Assembly: GCA_044371405.1 (NCBI GenBank)
Contig: JBILTS010000035.1
Location: forward strand, 1-16,865
Source of the DNA: RGEC01 sp044371405
GTDB lineage: Bacteria; Bacteroidota; Bacteroidia; NS11-12g; UBA955
Direction: 5' to 3'
Length of the DNA: 16,865 nt
Position 1 is the stretch's first letter. Each line of letters starts with the position of its first letter. The notes under the pieces are model-generated. The model did not search any database, had not been told where the DNA came from, and saw nothing but the letters and a program-made list of their open reading frames with translations. This document shows, one piece after another, positions 7,169-14,030 of this stretch. The position numbers were made by a program, and so were the translations under genes.

Positions 7169-7992
7169 AACACTCCGTTGTAAATATTAAACCGATTTTC
7201 ACGTAAAAAACCAATTAGGGTTATTCCGAATTCTTTGGCACATTCCACGGCCAGACTGCTGGGCGCGCCCACGGCACAAACAACTGGAATGCCAGCCATT
7301 CCGGCTTTCTGCATCAGCTCGAAACTGGCTCTGCCGCTAAGTAAGAGAATATGCTCATCCAGCGGTGTGGTTCCATCCATCAATGCCCTTCCGATCAGCT
7401 TGTCCAGCGCATTGTGCCTGCCTACATCTTCGCGCAGATAGATCAATTTTCCACTGGGGTCAAACAATCCCGAAGCATGCAACCCACCTGTGGTTTCGAA
7501 AGTCTCCTGTTTTTTCCTTAGAATTTGAGGCAATGATAAAATCAGTTCGGGTGAAAGCGCCGGTATGCTCTTACCCGATTTCTTGGGCATCTGTGTTTTT
7601 ACTGAATCCAGACTGCTTTTGCCACAAACACCGCAGCTGCTGCTGGTGTAAAAATTGCGCTGCAACTGAGAAGGTTTGAACTGTAAATCAGGGTTGAGTG
7701 AAACTTGAATGTAATTGCTGCTTACACCAGGAAGTGTTTGAACGTGTTTAGCCGATAAAATATCTTCCTTTTTATGAATGATGCCTTCGGTGAATAAAAA
7801 ACCTACTGCAAGTTCTGCGTCGTTTCCGGGTGTTCGCATGGTAATACTGAGAGCTTGAACCCTTCGGTCATTTGACGGGCCATATTCCACCTGTATTTCC
7901 AGCGGTTCTTCCACCGAAACAGCATCGTTGGTTTCGATCAGTACACCTTTCTCAAAACGCTGCAAGGCGATATGCTGCTGTTTTTCATTCAT
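7165..7992 (-). CDS. fdhD: Formate dehydrogenase accessory sulfurtransferase
   Basis: FdhD passes sulfur from a cysteine desulfurase to the Mo/W-bis-MGD cofactor, which formate dehydrogenases need to be active. The 275-residue form starting at ATG 7992 has SSSCGVCGK with Cys120 and Cys123, matching the essential C121-x-x-C124 of E. coli FdhD. Other family segments are TPGNDAELAVGFLFTEG, GGLHASGLFD, LREDVGRHNALDKLIG and LSGRASFELMQKAGMAGIP. An in-frame ATG at 8013 would lengthen the overlap with mobA from 8 to 29 bases, so 7992 is chosen. The gene follows mobA in a two-gene operon. Its presence implies a bis-MGD molybdo- or tungsto-enzyme elsewhere in the genome; none is in this window. Confidence 0.95.
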   Translation of the reverse strand: MNEKQQHIALQRFEKGVLIETNDAVSVEEPLEIQVEYGPSNDRRVQALSITMRTPGNDAELAVGFLFTEGIIHKKEDILSAKHVQTLPGVSSNYIQVSLNPDLQFKPSQLQRNFYTSSSCGVCGKSSLDSVKTQMPKKSGKSIPALSPELILSLPQILRKKQETFETTGGLHASGLFDPSGKLIYLREDVGRHNALDKLIGRALMDGTTPLDEHILLLSGRASFELMQKAGMAGIPVVCAVGAPSSLAVECAKEFGITLIGFLRENRFNIYNGVF

Positions 7993-8563
7993 GTTTTTTG
8001 CCCATAAAGGCATCCTTTTCTTCGGGTGTGTCTATGCTTTTCAAAACTAATGCATCTTCTGTGTCTATGAAATGGGAATTGCCTTGCCTGATAAATCCTG
8101 ACAATGAATTCCCGCCGTTGGCAAAAAAAACCATTAGTTGCTTGCCTGCAGAATGCCTGTATAACGCAATCAGCGGCTCTGCCATATCCGATTCCGGGTG
8201 CTTGAAGCAAATCATATCAAGTGAACATTTATCTGCGTTTAGAAGACTTGTAATCGTCTCCTTTTTTAACGCTGGGTAGTCGCAACCCAACAGCAGCCAG
8301 TTGCCTTCAAAAGCCCTGAAAGCCGACAATAAGCCCGAAATGGGTCCGTGTCCGGCATAATCGGAATGGTCGGTGATAACGGGCAATTCAGAGAAAAGTA
8401 GTTTTTGTTCTTCGCGGCAACTTACAAATGCTTCCAATTTCATTGATAGTGCAAGATTGTGCAAATACTGCACCTGCGGAATGCCATGATAATCGAGCAA
8501 ACCTTTGGGCTGCCCCATTCTGCGGCTTTCTCCGCCTGCTAAAATCAAAACCCTCGTTTGCAC
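7985..8563 (-). CDS. mobA: Molybdenum cofactor guanylyltransferase (MobA-type)
   Basis: MobA joins GMP to Mo-molybdopterin, leading to bis-MGD. The 192-residue protein has the nucleotidyltransferase motif LAGGESRRMGQPK (8-20), the central HGPISGLLSAF segment, the metal-binding LLGCDYP (about 91-97) and AEPLIALYR, as in the MobA group. A related CTP-using enzyme (MocA) is possible by sequence alone, but the partner fdhD favours MGD. The start is GTG 8563: the frame is closed upstream by a stop at 8573-8575 and no ATG is available. A TAACTTTG box ends 4 bases before this GTG. It is divergent from moaA and its 3' end overlaps fdhD by 8 bases. Confidence 0.92.
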   Translation of the reverse strand: MQTRVLILAGGESRRMGQPKGLLDYHGIPQVQYLHNLALSMKLEAFVSCREEQKLLFSELPVITDHSDYAGHGPISGLLSAFRAFEGNWLLLGCDYPALKKETITSLLNADKCSLDMICFKHPESDMAEPLIALYRHSAGKQLMVFFANGGNSLSGFIRQGNSHFIDTEDALVLKSIDTPEEKDAFMGKKHE

Positions 8564-8567
8564 AAGG

Positions 8568-8596
8568 CAAAGTTAATTCCTTGAAACGTTTTCAAA
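8568..8596 (-). promoter_or_regulatory. Candidate promoter of mobA-fdhD
   Basis: On the minus strand TTTG (8596-8593), 17 bases, then TAACTTTG (8575-8568) fit the Bacteroidota -33/-7 consensus exactly, although the spacing is at the short end. The -7 box ends 4 bases before the GTG start at 8563, implying transcription begins at or next to the start codon. Confidence 0.5.
8581..8595. repeat. Inverted repeat between divergent mobA and moaA, possible operator
   Basis: TTGAAA, three bases (CGT), then TTTCAA: perfect 6-base arms in the divergent spacer. It covers part of the putative -33 element of mobA and the TTTC resembling a -33 element of moaA, a position suited to a shared operator. The outer half-sites TTGA/TCAA recall CRP/FNR-type sites, but the gap is 7 bases rather than 6, so no regulator is named. 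Confidence 0.45.
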
Positions 8597-8620
8597 TCCC
8601 GCCCGGGCATGATATTTTTG
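8590..8620 (+). promoter_or_regulatory. Candidate promoter of moaA-moeA-tauE
   Basis: TATTTTTG (8613-8620) matches TAnnTTTG exactly and ends 5 bases before the TTG at 8626. A partial -33 element, TTTC at 8590-8593, lies 19 bases upstream. This position argues that the coding sequence begins at 8626 and not at the in-frame TTG 8581. Confidence 0.5.
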
Positions 8621-8625
8621 AAGCA

Positions 8626-9606
8626 TTGCTCACCGACAGTTTTCATAGGCCCCATCAGTATCTGAGAATATCGCTCACAGATGCCTGCAATCTTCGCTGT
8701 TTCTATTGCATGCCCGATGAGGACACACAATGCACACCGCACCATCGGCTCATGCAAACCGAAGAAATTGTTGCACTGGCAAAAACGTTTGTGAAGCTTG
8801 GTGTAAATAAAATCCGGCTTACCGGTGGTGAACCGCTGGTGCGCAAAGAATTTCCTGAAATTATAAAGGAATTATCGGCGTTGCCGGTGCAATTAACCCT
8901 CACCAGCAACGGCGTTTTTCTGGACAAGCACCTCGAATTGTTGAAGGCGTGTGGCGTTCGCAGCATCAATATCAGTCTGGATACCCTGAACCGTGACAGG
9001 TTTTTGTTACTAACAAAAAGAGATGGCCTGGAAGTGGTAAAAACCAACATCAACAAAGCTTTGGAGCAGGGCTTTCATGTGAAGGTGAATATGGTGGTGA
9101 TGAAAGGTATTAATGAAAACGAGCTTTGCGACTTTGCTGAATGGAGCTTGAATGTCCCCGTGCACATTCGCTTTATAGAGTTTATGCCGTTTACGGGCAA
9201 CCAGTGGCACCACGATAAAGTGTTTACCCGAGACCAAATCCTGCAAACCATTGCCGGAAAATTTGATTTTATTCCGCTGGGCAAGGAGCCCCATGAAACC
9301 GCCCATAAATATTTCGTGAAAGGGGCAAAGGGTAGTTTTGCCATCATCAGTACCATGAGTCATCCTTTTTGCGGTGATTGTAACCGGCTTAGACTCACTG
9401 CAGACGGTAAAATGCGGAATTGCCTCTTTGCCACGCACGAAACCGATTTGCTCACTACCCTTAGAAACGGGCAATCTGTGGAGCCGCTCATCATAGAAAA
9501 CCTGAAACAAAAAAAGGAAAAACTGGGCGGACAATTTGATGAGCATTTTGAGAAAATACAACCCGAAACCCTGCAAAACCGCAGCATGATTGCCATTGGA
9601 GGATGA
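8626..9606 (+). CDS. moaA: GTP 3',8-cyclase (radical SAM)
   Basis: MoaA is the radical SAM enzyme that turns GTP into 3',8-cyclo-GTP, the first Moco step, acting with MoaC. With a TTG start at 8626 it has 326 residues, close to the roughly 329 of E. coli MoaA, and begins LTDSFHRPHQYLRISLTD as the family does. The N-terminal Fe-S cluster motif is CNLRCFYC (Cys21, Cys25, Cys28). The C-terminal cluster is CGDC followed 13 residues later by Cys (Cys249, Cys252, Cys266). The TGGEPLVRKE segment is present, and the chain ends in the Gly-Gly tail needed for activity. The frame stays open far upstream into mobA on the other strand; no ATG suits, and TTG 8581 is the alternative. The stop overlaps the moeA ATG by 4 bases. 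Confidence 0.94.
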   Translation: MLTDSFHRPHQYLRISLTDACNLRCFYCMPDEDTQCTPHHRLMQTEEIVALAKTFVKLGVNKIRLTGGEPLVRKEFPEIIKELSALPVQLTLTSNGVFLDKHLELLKACGVRSINISLDTLNRDRFLLLTKRDGLEVVKTNINKALEQGFHVKVNMVVMKGINENELCDFAEWSLNVPVHIRFIEFMPFTGNQWHHDKVFTRDQILQTIAGKFDFIPLGKEPHETAHKYFVKGAKGSFAIISTMSHPFCGDCNRLRLTADGKMRNCLFATHETDLLTTLRNGQSVEPLIIENLKQKKEKLGGQFDEHFEKIQPETLQNRSMIAIGG

Positions 9607-10778
9607 TAACCACAGAAAAGGCCGCCGAATTGCTTAGGGAGTACCCGTTGCCACTGAAAAAGAGGACCATTCCGCTGTTGGAAGCTGCCGGCATGTATTG
9701 TGCAGAACCGGTTGCTGCCAAAGTGGCGGTGCCGCCGTTTGACAATTCCGCCATGGATGGCTATGCATTCTGCTGGGCTGATTTTGATCCCCAAAAGCCG
9801 ATGAACATAGCAGGGGAGGTTGCTGCAGGTGAAACCAAAGTTGAGCGGATTGAAAACGGCACCGCTGTTCGTATTTTCACGGGTGCCATGGTTCCCGAAG
9901 GCGCCGATACCGTAGTAATGCAGGAAAAAACCCGTGTTGAAGCCGGATTGCTCTGGATAGATGATGACAAACTCAGGCAGGGTGGTAACGTGCGCAAAGC
10001 CGGATCCCAGTCTGCTCTTGGTGATAGTCTGCTACAATCAGGACAAAAACTAACGCCCGGCGCCATGGGGTTGCTGGCCTCTGCCGGTGTTTTCGAAGTG
10101 TCTGTGTGGGAAATGCCCGCAGTGAGCGTAGTAGTTACCGGCAATGAAATTGTGGCACCCGGAAAGCCATTGTTGCCTGGGCAGGTTTATGAATGCAACA
10201 GCTTCAGCTTGCTGAGTGCCTTATCACAGCAGGGCATCAAGGCCAATCTCTTTTATGCTTCTGACACAATAGCCGATTTGCGCCACCGGCTGGAAACAGC
10301 CCTGGAAACTTCCGATCTGGTATTGATAACCGGAGGTGTCTCGGTTGGGGATTACGACCTTGTGGTGCCCACCCTAACTGAACTTGGTGTGGAATGTGTC
10401 TTTCATAAATTGAAACAAAAACCCGCCAAACCTTTCTATTATGGCACCAAAGGAGCAAAACGCATCTTCGGTTTGCCGGGCAATCCGGCTTCTGTGCTCA
10501 CCTGCTGGTATGCCTGGATCAGGCCTTACATGCTAGAAGCCGTAGGTGTTTCAACCGGTTCTATCTTCCAAACGGCCCTGCTTGAAAATGAATACAGGCA
10601 GAAGCCCGGTCTGACGCATTTTGTGAAAGCAAATCTGCAGAGCGGAAAGGTGCAGGTGCTGGCAGGGCAGGAGAGCTTCCGTTTGGATGCCTTTGCACAA
10701 GCCAATTGTTTTATCAAAACAGATGCAGAAACCGAGGTTTTGAAACCCGGTGATGTAGTGAAAATCATTTTGTTTTAG
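9603..10778 (+). CDS. moeA: Molybdopterin molybdenumtransferase
   Basis: MoeA inserts molybdate into adenylated molybdopterin made by the MogA/MoaB-type enzyme. The 391-residue protein shows the expected domain order: PPFDNSAMDGYA (44-55), TGAMVPEGADTVVM (93-106), TGNEI (179-183), TGGVSVGDYD (243-252), KPAKPFYYG (273-281) and GLPGNPAS (290-297). A C-terminal beta-barrel domain (about 315-391) ends in GDVVKIILF. The start ATG 9603 overlaps the moaA stop in an ATGA, and the next gene begins 2 bases after the TAG stop, so all three are one operon. Confidence 0.97.
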   Translation: MITTEKAAELLREYPLPLKKRTIPLLEAAGMYCAEPVAAKVAVPPFDNSAMDGYAFCWADFDPQKPMNIAGEVAAGETKVERIENGTAVRIFTGAMVPEGADTVVMQEKTRVEAGLLWIDDDKLRQGGNVRKAGSQSALGDSLLQSGQKLTPGAMGLLASAGVFEVSVWEMPAVSVVVTGNEIVAPGKPLLPGQVYECNSFSLLSALSQQGIKANLFYASDTIADLRHRLETALETSDLVLITGGVSVGDYDLVVPTLTELGVECVFHKLKQKPAKPFYYGTKGAKRIFGLPGNPASVLTCWYAWIRPYMLEAVGVSTGSIFQTALLENEYRQKPGLTHFVKANLQSGKVQVLAGQESFRLDAFAQANCFIKTDAETEVLKPGDVVKIILF

Positions 10779-10780
10779 AG

Positions 10781-11506
10781 ATGGATGCATATTGGATGCT
10801 CGTTGGTTTTGCCCTGGTGGCGTTTCTGTATGCCGGGGTAGGACATGGTGGTGGCAGCGGCTATCTGGCCGTTATGGCACTTTGCGGTTATTACGGTTAC
10901 CTGGCGCGTCCGGACGCACTGGTGCTAAATCTGGTGGTTTCAGGGATGGCCTTTTTGCAGTTTTACAAAGGTGGTTATTTTATGCTGCGCGATTTTCTAT
11001 GGCTTGCCGGTTTTTCAGTGCCAATGGCTTTTTTAGGCGGGTTGACACCCATTGAAGATGCTTTGTATAAAAAGATTCTCGGCGTGATGCTGATGTCTGC
11101 ATCCGTGCTCATGGTTTTCAGGCCGGCTGAGCCCAGGAAAATCAGGGAAATGCCCCCAATGGCCGGGGCAATTATTGGTTCGGTTATTGGCTTTGCAAGC
11201 GGACTCACCGGCATTGGCGGTGGGGTTTGGCTTTCTCCGATTTTATTGCTGGCCGGCTGGGCCGGGCAAAAACAAACCGCAGCGCTTAGTTCGGCCTTTA
11301 TTTTTGTAAACAGTCTGAGTGGCCTTCTGGGCTGGATAAAATCAGATCAATCATGGGATGAAAATTTGCCCGTTATGATGGGAATTGTCCTGGTGTTTGG
11401 CGGTTTGGGCGCCTGGCTGGGTGCTGCAAAATATCAGTCAAAGGCCATGAAATGGCTCTTGGCACTGGTGCTGGGAATTGCCTCATTTAAGCTGCTGCTG
11501 AAATAG
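10781..11506 (+). CDS. TauE/SafE family membrane permease
   Basis: This is a 241-residue, strongly hydrophobic protein with about eight membrane segments. The family's internal duplication is visible: YAGVGHGGGSGYLAVMAL near residue 18 and SGLTGIGGGVWLSPILLL near residue 140, each a glycine-rich loop followed by a helix. TauE/SafE proteins move sulfite, sulfoacetate, thiosulfate or related anions; the substrate here is not shown by the sequence. It starts 2 bases after moeA and is certainly in the moaA-moeA operon. A link to the anion or sulfur side of Moco synthesis (molybdate, sulfite or sulfate) is inference from position. It ends 2 bases short of the convergent T9SS gene. Confidence 0.88.
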   Translation: MDAYWMLVGFALVAFLYAGVGHGGGSGYLAVMALCGYYGYLARPDALVLNLVVSGMAFLQFYKGGYFMLRDFLWLAGFSVPMAFLGGLTPIEDALYKKILGVMLMSASVLMVFRPAEPRKIREMPPMAGAIIGSVIGFASGLTGIGGGVWLSPILLLAGWAGQKQTAALSSAFIFVNSLSGLLGWIKSDQSWDENLPVMMGIVLVFGGLGAWLGAAKYQSKAMKWLLALVLGIASFKLLLK

Positions 11507-11508
11507 CA

Positions 11509-13116
11509 TCAGTGCTCATTTGACCAATAAATTAATTGCCCCTTACCAGCGTTTGTTTTTATAATATAATACCCGCTGTTCAGGTTGAGGAATGCGTTGC
11601 CATCAGCCGATTTATCGGTATAGCACAATTTTCCTGTCATGTTATACACCGATATTCCGTTGGTCGCATTTTTCCAATGTAGATTTCCTTGATGGGCAAA
11701 AACTGAGTACCTGTTTTGTGTTTTTAATTTATTTGCCGATAGGAATTTACTTTCACCCAGTTCCATTAATAGATTAATACCCTGGCGTCGGTCTCTGATG
11801 GTATCATTTTCAAAATAAACCCCATTTGATTTTCTGATGGTGGCGGTCAATAGGCTGCGTCCGTTGCCTTTGTAAACAAGTTGTAGCGGGTTTGAAGCAT
11901 TGCCAGGTGTATTATAGGTAATCATTTGGCAACCGGCTATTTTTCCGTCTTCAGTTAGATCTACATACCCCGAAAATGTTTGTGTAGCAGAGGCCCGTGC
12001 AAATTTGCCAATAACGCCATTGCCCCAGTGGATATTGCCTTTTTGATTCATCAGAAAACGGACCTGATTCTTATCCGACATTATCACAGGTCTGGAAAAG
12101 AATGTTGCAGTTCCCGTGTCATTTGCCGGGTTTTGTACCTGATAGATCCACTGCAGTTTTCCATTCGCTTCATACTTTAATACAACAGGCAGAGGCAATA
12201 AAAAAGGGTTATTGACCAGTCTGCCTTCCATAAGTAGGGTGGTATCCGGATTGATGACCACATATACATCGTCGTTTTTGCCTAATCTGTTGGCAGGTAA
12301 GTAGAATTGACGAGAAGGCAGGAACTTCATCCAGATTTTGTTTCCCTGAAGATCAGAAAGCAAAACCAGTGTATTGAAAGCATTGAACAAAGATGTTGAC
12401 TGTCCGTTGATTTTTAAATTTGTAGCACTTGGACTAACAATGGTAATCAGAATTCGGTTGCTGCTAATATCTATGTCCGGAGGAATGGTGAAGTTCTCCA
12501 GTTCATAAAGAGGCACCAAGGAGTCCTTTAAAAGTTTTGAAACATAGGCGTAGTTTAAGGATTTAAATATTTTATAACTGATATATACGTCATTGTTATC
12601 CGGATTTACAGCTAAGCGTGCATGGTTATAGAAATTGGTAGCTTTTAATATCCTATTTATGTAGTCTGTTCTTATGATATTTCCGAATTTGTCAACCCTC
12701 ATAACAAACATCAGTGAGAGACCATCCGCAGTTGTTTTGTCTAAAATCATATTACCACCCCTGAAAATATCGGTTTTGGTGTAACCGCAGAATATCAGGG
12801 TGTCTTTAATGCAATTCAGGTCTAAAATGGTAAAATCCCCCGAGAGTTTGAAAATACAGGTTTGATTTTTATTGGCGTCCCAATGCTCAAATATCTTTCT
12901 CCCATGTCCGGGTGATGTGCCGCATGAGTCTGTTCTAACCCACCAGTCACCGCCTAACCTGTCCTGTGTTATCCATGATTCTCTGAGTGGAGTTGAGAAA
13001 ACAGTACCGTTTGGTTTAATTGTATCGGCTTTGTATGAATTGAGTTTTGGCGCAAATTGTGAATGTGCTGTGGCTGAAAGCAAAATCGATAAAAATAGTG
13101 GTAATAATCTTTTCAT
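11509..13116 (-). CDS. Secreted protein with T9SS C-terminal sorting domain
   Basis: The protein has 535 residues from ATG 13116. The start is chosen because it opens a signal peptide (MKRLLPLFLSILLSATAHSQ, cut after AHS or SQ); the frame is open to 13239 but that extension is not signal-like. The body has no motif I recognise; it reads like the beta-rich 'SBBP/propeller' proteins of the phylum that lack an obvious enzyme domain (segments such as DKFGNIIRTDYI, DLQGNKIWMKF, EANGKLQWIYQ recur at regular distances, each a D/G-N/K turn followed by aromatic strand residues). The final 65 residues (ISVYNMTGKLCY, LNSGYYIIKTNAGKGQLIYW) match a type A T9SS sorting domain, although the usual YPNP opening is replaced by LHWKNATNG. 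It is probably surface-bound or released. Its role is unknown. Confidence 0.82.
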   Translation of the reverse strand: MKRLLPLFLSILLSATAHSQFAPKLNSYKADTIKPNGTVFSTPLRESWITQDRLGGDWWVRTDSCGTSPGHGRKIFEHWDANKNQTCIFKLSGDFTILDLNCIKDTLIFCGYTKTDIFRGGNMILDKTTADGLSLMFVMRVDKFGNIIRTDYINRILKATNFYNHARLAVNPDNNDVYISYKIFKSLNYAYVSKLLKDSLVPLYELENFTIPPDIDISSNRILITIVSPSATNLKINGQSTSLFNAFNTLVLLSDLQGNKIWMKFLPSRQFYLPANRLGKNDDVYVVINPDTTLLMEGRLVNNPFLLPLPVVLKYEANGKLQWIYQVQNPANDTGTATFFSRPVIMSDKNQVRFLMNQKGNIHWGNGVIGKFARASATQTFSGYVDLTEDGKIAGCQMITYNTPGNASNPLQLVYKGNGRSLLTATIRKSNGVYFENDTIRDRRQGINLLMELGESKFLSANKLKTQNRYSVFAHQGNLHWKNATNGISVYNMTGKLCYTDKSADGNAFLNLNSGYYIIKTNAGKGQLIYWSNEH

Positions 13117-13265
13117 AAGGTCATGTTTGAACGCAAAATAGTTTAACATTTGCAATAAATGATATAAATCTACAAAAATGATGTATTTATGACAAATCAG
13201 GTTAGGTGACAATCTAACCGAGCAGCTCACAGGCAACATTTAAACCAGTATTTGCAAATATTGGA
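13117..13265. other. Spacer between the DUF4328 gene and the T9SS cargo gene
   Basis: This 149-base AT-rich spacer lies upstream of the leftward T9SS gene. It holds a hairpin GGTTAG/CTAACC (13200-13205 and 13214-13219) whose 8-base loop contains TGACAAT, a further TGACAAAT at 13190-13197, and a near-palindrome centred at 13254/13255. The nearest promoter-like element on the minus strand is TATTTTG, one base short of the consensus, 17 bases before the ATG at 13116; I do not count it as a promoter. No intrinsic terminator with a T-run is visible. Confidence 0.4.
13245..13264. repeat. 20-base near-perfect palindrome after the DUF4328 stop codon
   Basis: The halves CCAGTATTTG and CAAATATTGG are inverted copies apart from one position, with no loop between them. 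It begins 1 base after the TAG stop of the leftward DUF4328 gene. The lack of a loop and of a following T-run makes an intrinsic terminator unlikely; a protein-binding site or chance are alternatives. Confidence 0.35.
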
Positions 13266-13958
13266 CTAGTCATCCAATAATGACGTATCAAAGGCTGGTT
13301 CAGCGGCGGTGTATTCCTCTGTGAATAAAATTGGTTCAACCGCGGCATAATCCCGCACTACTTTCAATGCCAGCAAGGCAGTGGCGATGCCCCAGCCGGT
13401 CGCTACGATGTCGAACACAGCGGCATTTGCAAATTCATCGAGGGTTTCTGCTTTGGTGCTCATTTGAAACGAAATTCTGCCGAGCAGGTTGTTAAATATC
13501 CAGGCAAACCACCAGGCACCGATTCCACCCATTCCCAGCGTTTTAGGATTGAAAGGCGTGTTTGAGTTCAATACATCATTGGCTACCCTGTACATTTCAC
13601 TCATCATCTGAACCGGACGCCACAAGTTTAAAATGGGTACGAACCAGCCACCGGCGGCCCATCCATCACTGTACCGAAGATTCATTTTTTGGTCAAGATT
13701 AGCATAAGCCCTTCTAAACCACATGATAAAACAAATGGCCGAACCAATGAACGCCAGAATTTGAAAAATTGCGATGATTTTTTGGCGCAGGTCATTTGTA
13801 GTGGCAGCGCCCATATCCACCGCTGCACCATTGCGCCAGCTGTCAATGAGCCGGTATTCAAAATATGAAGAAATCAGTCCGATTCCATAAAGAATGATAA
13901 TTGCCAGTAGCAATGCCTGGGCCATTTTTGCCCTTTGATCATTGGGTTTATAAGTCAT
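13266..13958 (-). CDS. DUF4328 domain membrane protein
   Basis: This is a 230-residue protein with about four or five membrane segments: roughly 12-32, 60-81, 103-118 (re-entrant or membrane, GWAAGGWFVPILNLWRP), 143-162 and 183-202. The order WFRRAYANL (79-87), GWAAGGWFVPILNLWRPVQMMSE and the conserved WWFAWIFNN segment are those of the DUF4328 family, whose function is not known. The C-terminus is acidic (EEYTAAEPAFDTSLLDD) and probably cytoplasmic. The gene starts at ATG 13958, divergent from moaCB with 72 bases between them, and is followed by the T9SS gene after 149 bases. Confidence 0.85.
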   Translation of the reverse strand: MTYKPNDQRAKMAQALLLAIIILYGIGLISSYFEYRLIDSWRNGAAVDMGAATTNDLRQKIIAIFQILAFIGSAICFIMWFRRAYANLDQKMNLRYSDGWAAGGWFVPILNLWRPVQMMSEMYRVANDVLNSNTPFNPKTLGMGGIGAWWFAWIFNNLLGRISFQMSTKAETLDEFANAAVFDIVATGWGIATALLALKVVRDYAAVEPILFTEEYTAAEPAFDTSLLDD

Positions 13959-13965
13959 GAAATGA

Positions 13966-13997
13966 CAATTTTACGGACTATTAACCACAATCACAAA
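13966..13997 (-). promoter_or_regulatory. Candidate promoter of the DUF4328 gene
   Basis: On the minus strand TTTG (13997-13994), 20 bases, then TAAAATTG (13973-13966), which differs from TAnnTTTG at one base. It ends 7 bases before the ATG at 13958. The -7 box is embedded in a 12-base sequence (TGACAATTTTAC on the plus strand, 13963-13974) that recurs exactly at 14980-14991 upstream of groES. Confidence 0.4.
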
Positions 13998-14017
13998 CGC
14001 AAATAATAAAACCCTTT

Positions 14018-14025
14018 TATCTTCG
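14018..14025 (+). promoter_or_regulatory. Candidate -7 box of moaC-moaB
   Basis: TATCTTCG has one mismatch to TAnnTTTG and ends 5 bases before the ATG at 14031, the same geometry as at moaD, moaA and mobA. No -33 element is obvious. Confidence 0.4.
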
Positions 14026-14030
14026 CCCTC

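Noticed and set aside
8428..8625. Extended N-terminus for moaA starting at ATG 8428.
   Set aside because: The extension is antisense to mobA, does not resemble MoaA, and the family start and a promoter box both point to 8626.
13200..13219. GGTTAG/CTAACC hairpin as an intrinsic terminator of the DUF4328 gene.
   Set aside because: The stem is only 6 base pairs and no T-run follows on either strand.
13117..13239. Upstream extension of the T9SS gene to 13239.
   Set aside because: It places 41 non-signal residues ahead of a clear signal peptide starting at 13116.
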